Shown one piece after another: positions 63,536 to 64,000 of a DNA stretch of 64,000 nt. Source of the DNA: Arthrobacter sp. (GTDB lineage: Bacteria > Actinomycetota > Actinomycetes > Actinomycetales > Micrococcaceae); contig JAPLAM010000060.1 of the NCBI GenBank assembly GCA_026393275.1, positions 1 to 64,000 of the forward strand. Reading direction: 5' to 3'. The translations under genes and the position numbers were made by a program. Numbering within the stretch: position 1 is the stretch's first letter; each line of letters opens with the position of its first letter. The notes beneath the pieces were generated by a model. The model did no database searches. It had not been told where the DNA came from and worked only from the letters and a program-made list of their open reading frames with translations.

Positions 63536-64000
63536 CTACTTGGGGGCGGGCGACGGTGCGAGGGCGGCTGCCACGAGCTGCGCCGCTGTGGCGCGGGCGG
63601 CGGCGGCGGCAGCGGGATCGGCGTCGAGCACCCCGCTGGCCAGGCCGCCGTCGAGGACGAGGGTCAGGCTGCGGGCCAGCCGGTCCGGATCCTGAACGCC
63701 GGCCTTGTCCGCCAAGTCCCGGATCCAGGCAAGGATGTGCTGTTTGTGGGCGACCGTCCGCTCGTGCACCCGGGTGCCGGAGGCCGACTCGGCGGCGGCG
63801 TTGATGAAGGCGCAGCCGCGGTAGCCGTCGCGGCGGCAGGCGGTGGAGAGGGCATCGAAGAGCCCGACCAGTTGATCCGAGGGGTCCGGTCCCGCGGCTT
63901 CGGCGGCGGCGTGCAACTGCCCGGTCCAGACCCCGTCCACCCGCTCGAGATAGGCCAGGATCAGGTCGTCTTTGGCCGGGAAATACTTGTAGAACGTGGC
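63536..64000 (-). CDS. TetR-family regulator, 5' part cut off by the window edge
   Basis: The last 155 codons of a TetR regulator are present. The sequence at the edge reads TFYKYFPAKDDLILAYLE, the recognition-helix end of the helix-turn-helix, so only about 35-45 N-terminal residues are missing. The ligand domain includes GYRGCAFINAAAESASG, a pattern of the TetR group that regulates acyl or aldehyde genes. It ends ALAPSPAPK. It is downstream of nothing in the window on its strand and could control the DUF1684 or SDR operon, but that is only positional. Confidence 0.88.
   Translation of the reverse strand, partial: ATFYKYFPAKDDLILAYLERVDGVWTGQLHAAAEAAGPDPSDQLVGLFDALSTACRRDGYRGCAFINAAAESASGTRVHERTVAHKQHILAWIRDLADKAGVQDPDRLARSLTLVLDGGLASGVLDADPAAAAAARATAAQLVAAALAPSPAPK

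Overview
The window is high-G+C actinobacterial DNA, most like Arthrobacter/Pseudarthrobacter (Micrococcaceae). The clues are the very Pro/Ala-rich dnaX beside recR, a small SRP RNA and tRNA-Ser; the aceB-aceA-ramB glyoxylate locus; frequent GTG/TTG starts and GTGA stop/start overlaps; a DtxR-type iron box; and a glutathione-independent formaldehyde dehydrogenase. It reads as chromosome. I see no insertion sequence, prophage, CRISPR array or replication origin. The genus is an inference from style and gene order.

Layout. 0-5 kb: GNAT, recR, dnaX (leftward), SRP RNA, tRNA-Ser(GGA). 5-17.5 kb: DUF2236 oxygenase-like protein, M23 peptidase with a Pro/Thr tail, glutathione peroxidase, formaldehyde dehydrogenase, CpdA-like phosphodiesterase, Stealth sugar-phosphate transferase, HAD phosphatase, a two-gene LytR_C unit, and a TetR/MFS efflux pair with phased TGCA repeats between them. 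17.5-27 kb: DsbA-like oxidoreductase, GNAT, then a leftward sugar-catabolic operon (two Gfo/Idh/MocA dehydrogenases, two isomerase-fold enzymes, a beta-propeller protein). Its first gene is a damaged in-frame chimera of an oxidoreductase and a sugar ABC permease. A divergent ROK repressor faces it across a promoter that overlaps a palindromic operator.

28-31 kb: a three-gene Wzz / O-antigen-ligase-like / Wzz module whose base composition looks less G+C-rich than its surroundings. 31-36 kb: aceB, aceA and divergent ramB, with a 38-G homopolymer and a long imperfect hairpin between aceB and aceA. 36-42 kb: orphan protein, poxB, DUF1801, thiD-like kinase, MHS-family dicarboxylate permease. 41.6-48 kb: membrane protein, TIGR01777 epimerase-like protein, TetR with twin palindromic operators, queuosine-precursor transporter (YhhQ), AbiEi/DUF559 protein, dienelactone hydrolase and tgt. 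An interspersed hairpin element occurs three times here, each copy just 3' of genes.

48-64 kb: SRPBCC, conserved hypothetical, NUDIX-like, VOC, YdeI and PAP2 proteins, glycogen-debranching-like enzyme, a three-gene ferric-iron ABC transporter behind a DtxR box, GH76-like glycosidase, an SDR/acyl-CoA dehydrogenase operon, DUF1684 protein, and a TetR gene cut by the right edge.

How the genes work together: aceA/aceB/ramB with poxB and the dicarboxylate permease suggest acetate and C4 metabolism. YhhQ plus Tgt suggest salvage of queuosine precursors. The catabolic operon keeps its enzymes, but the one transporter gene visible in it is wrecked. The strongest candidates for a second look are that chimeric gene and its regulatory region, the poly-G/hairpin gap, the interspersed hairpin element and the phased TGCA array.
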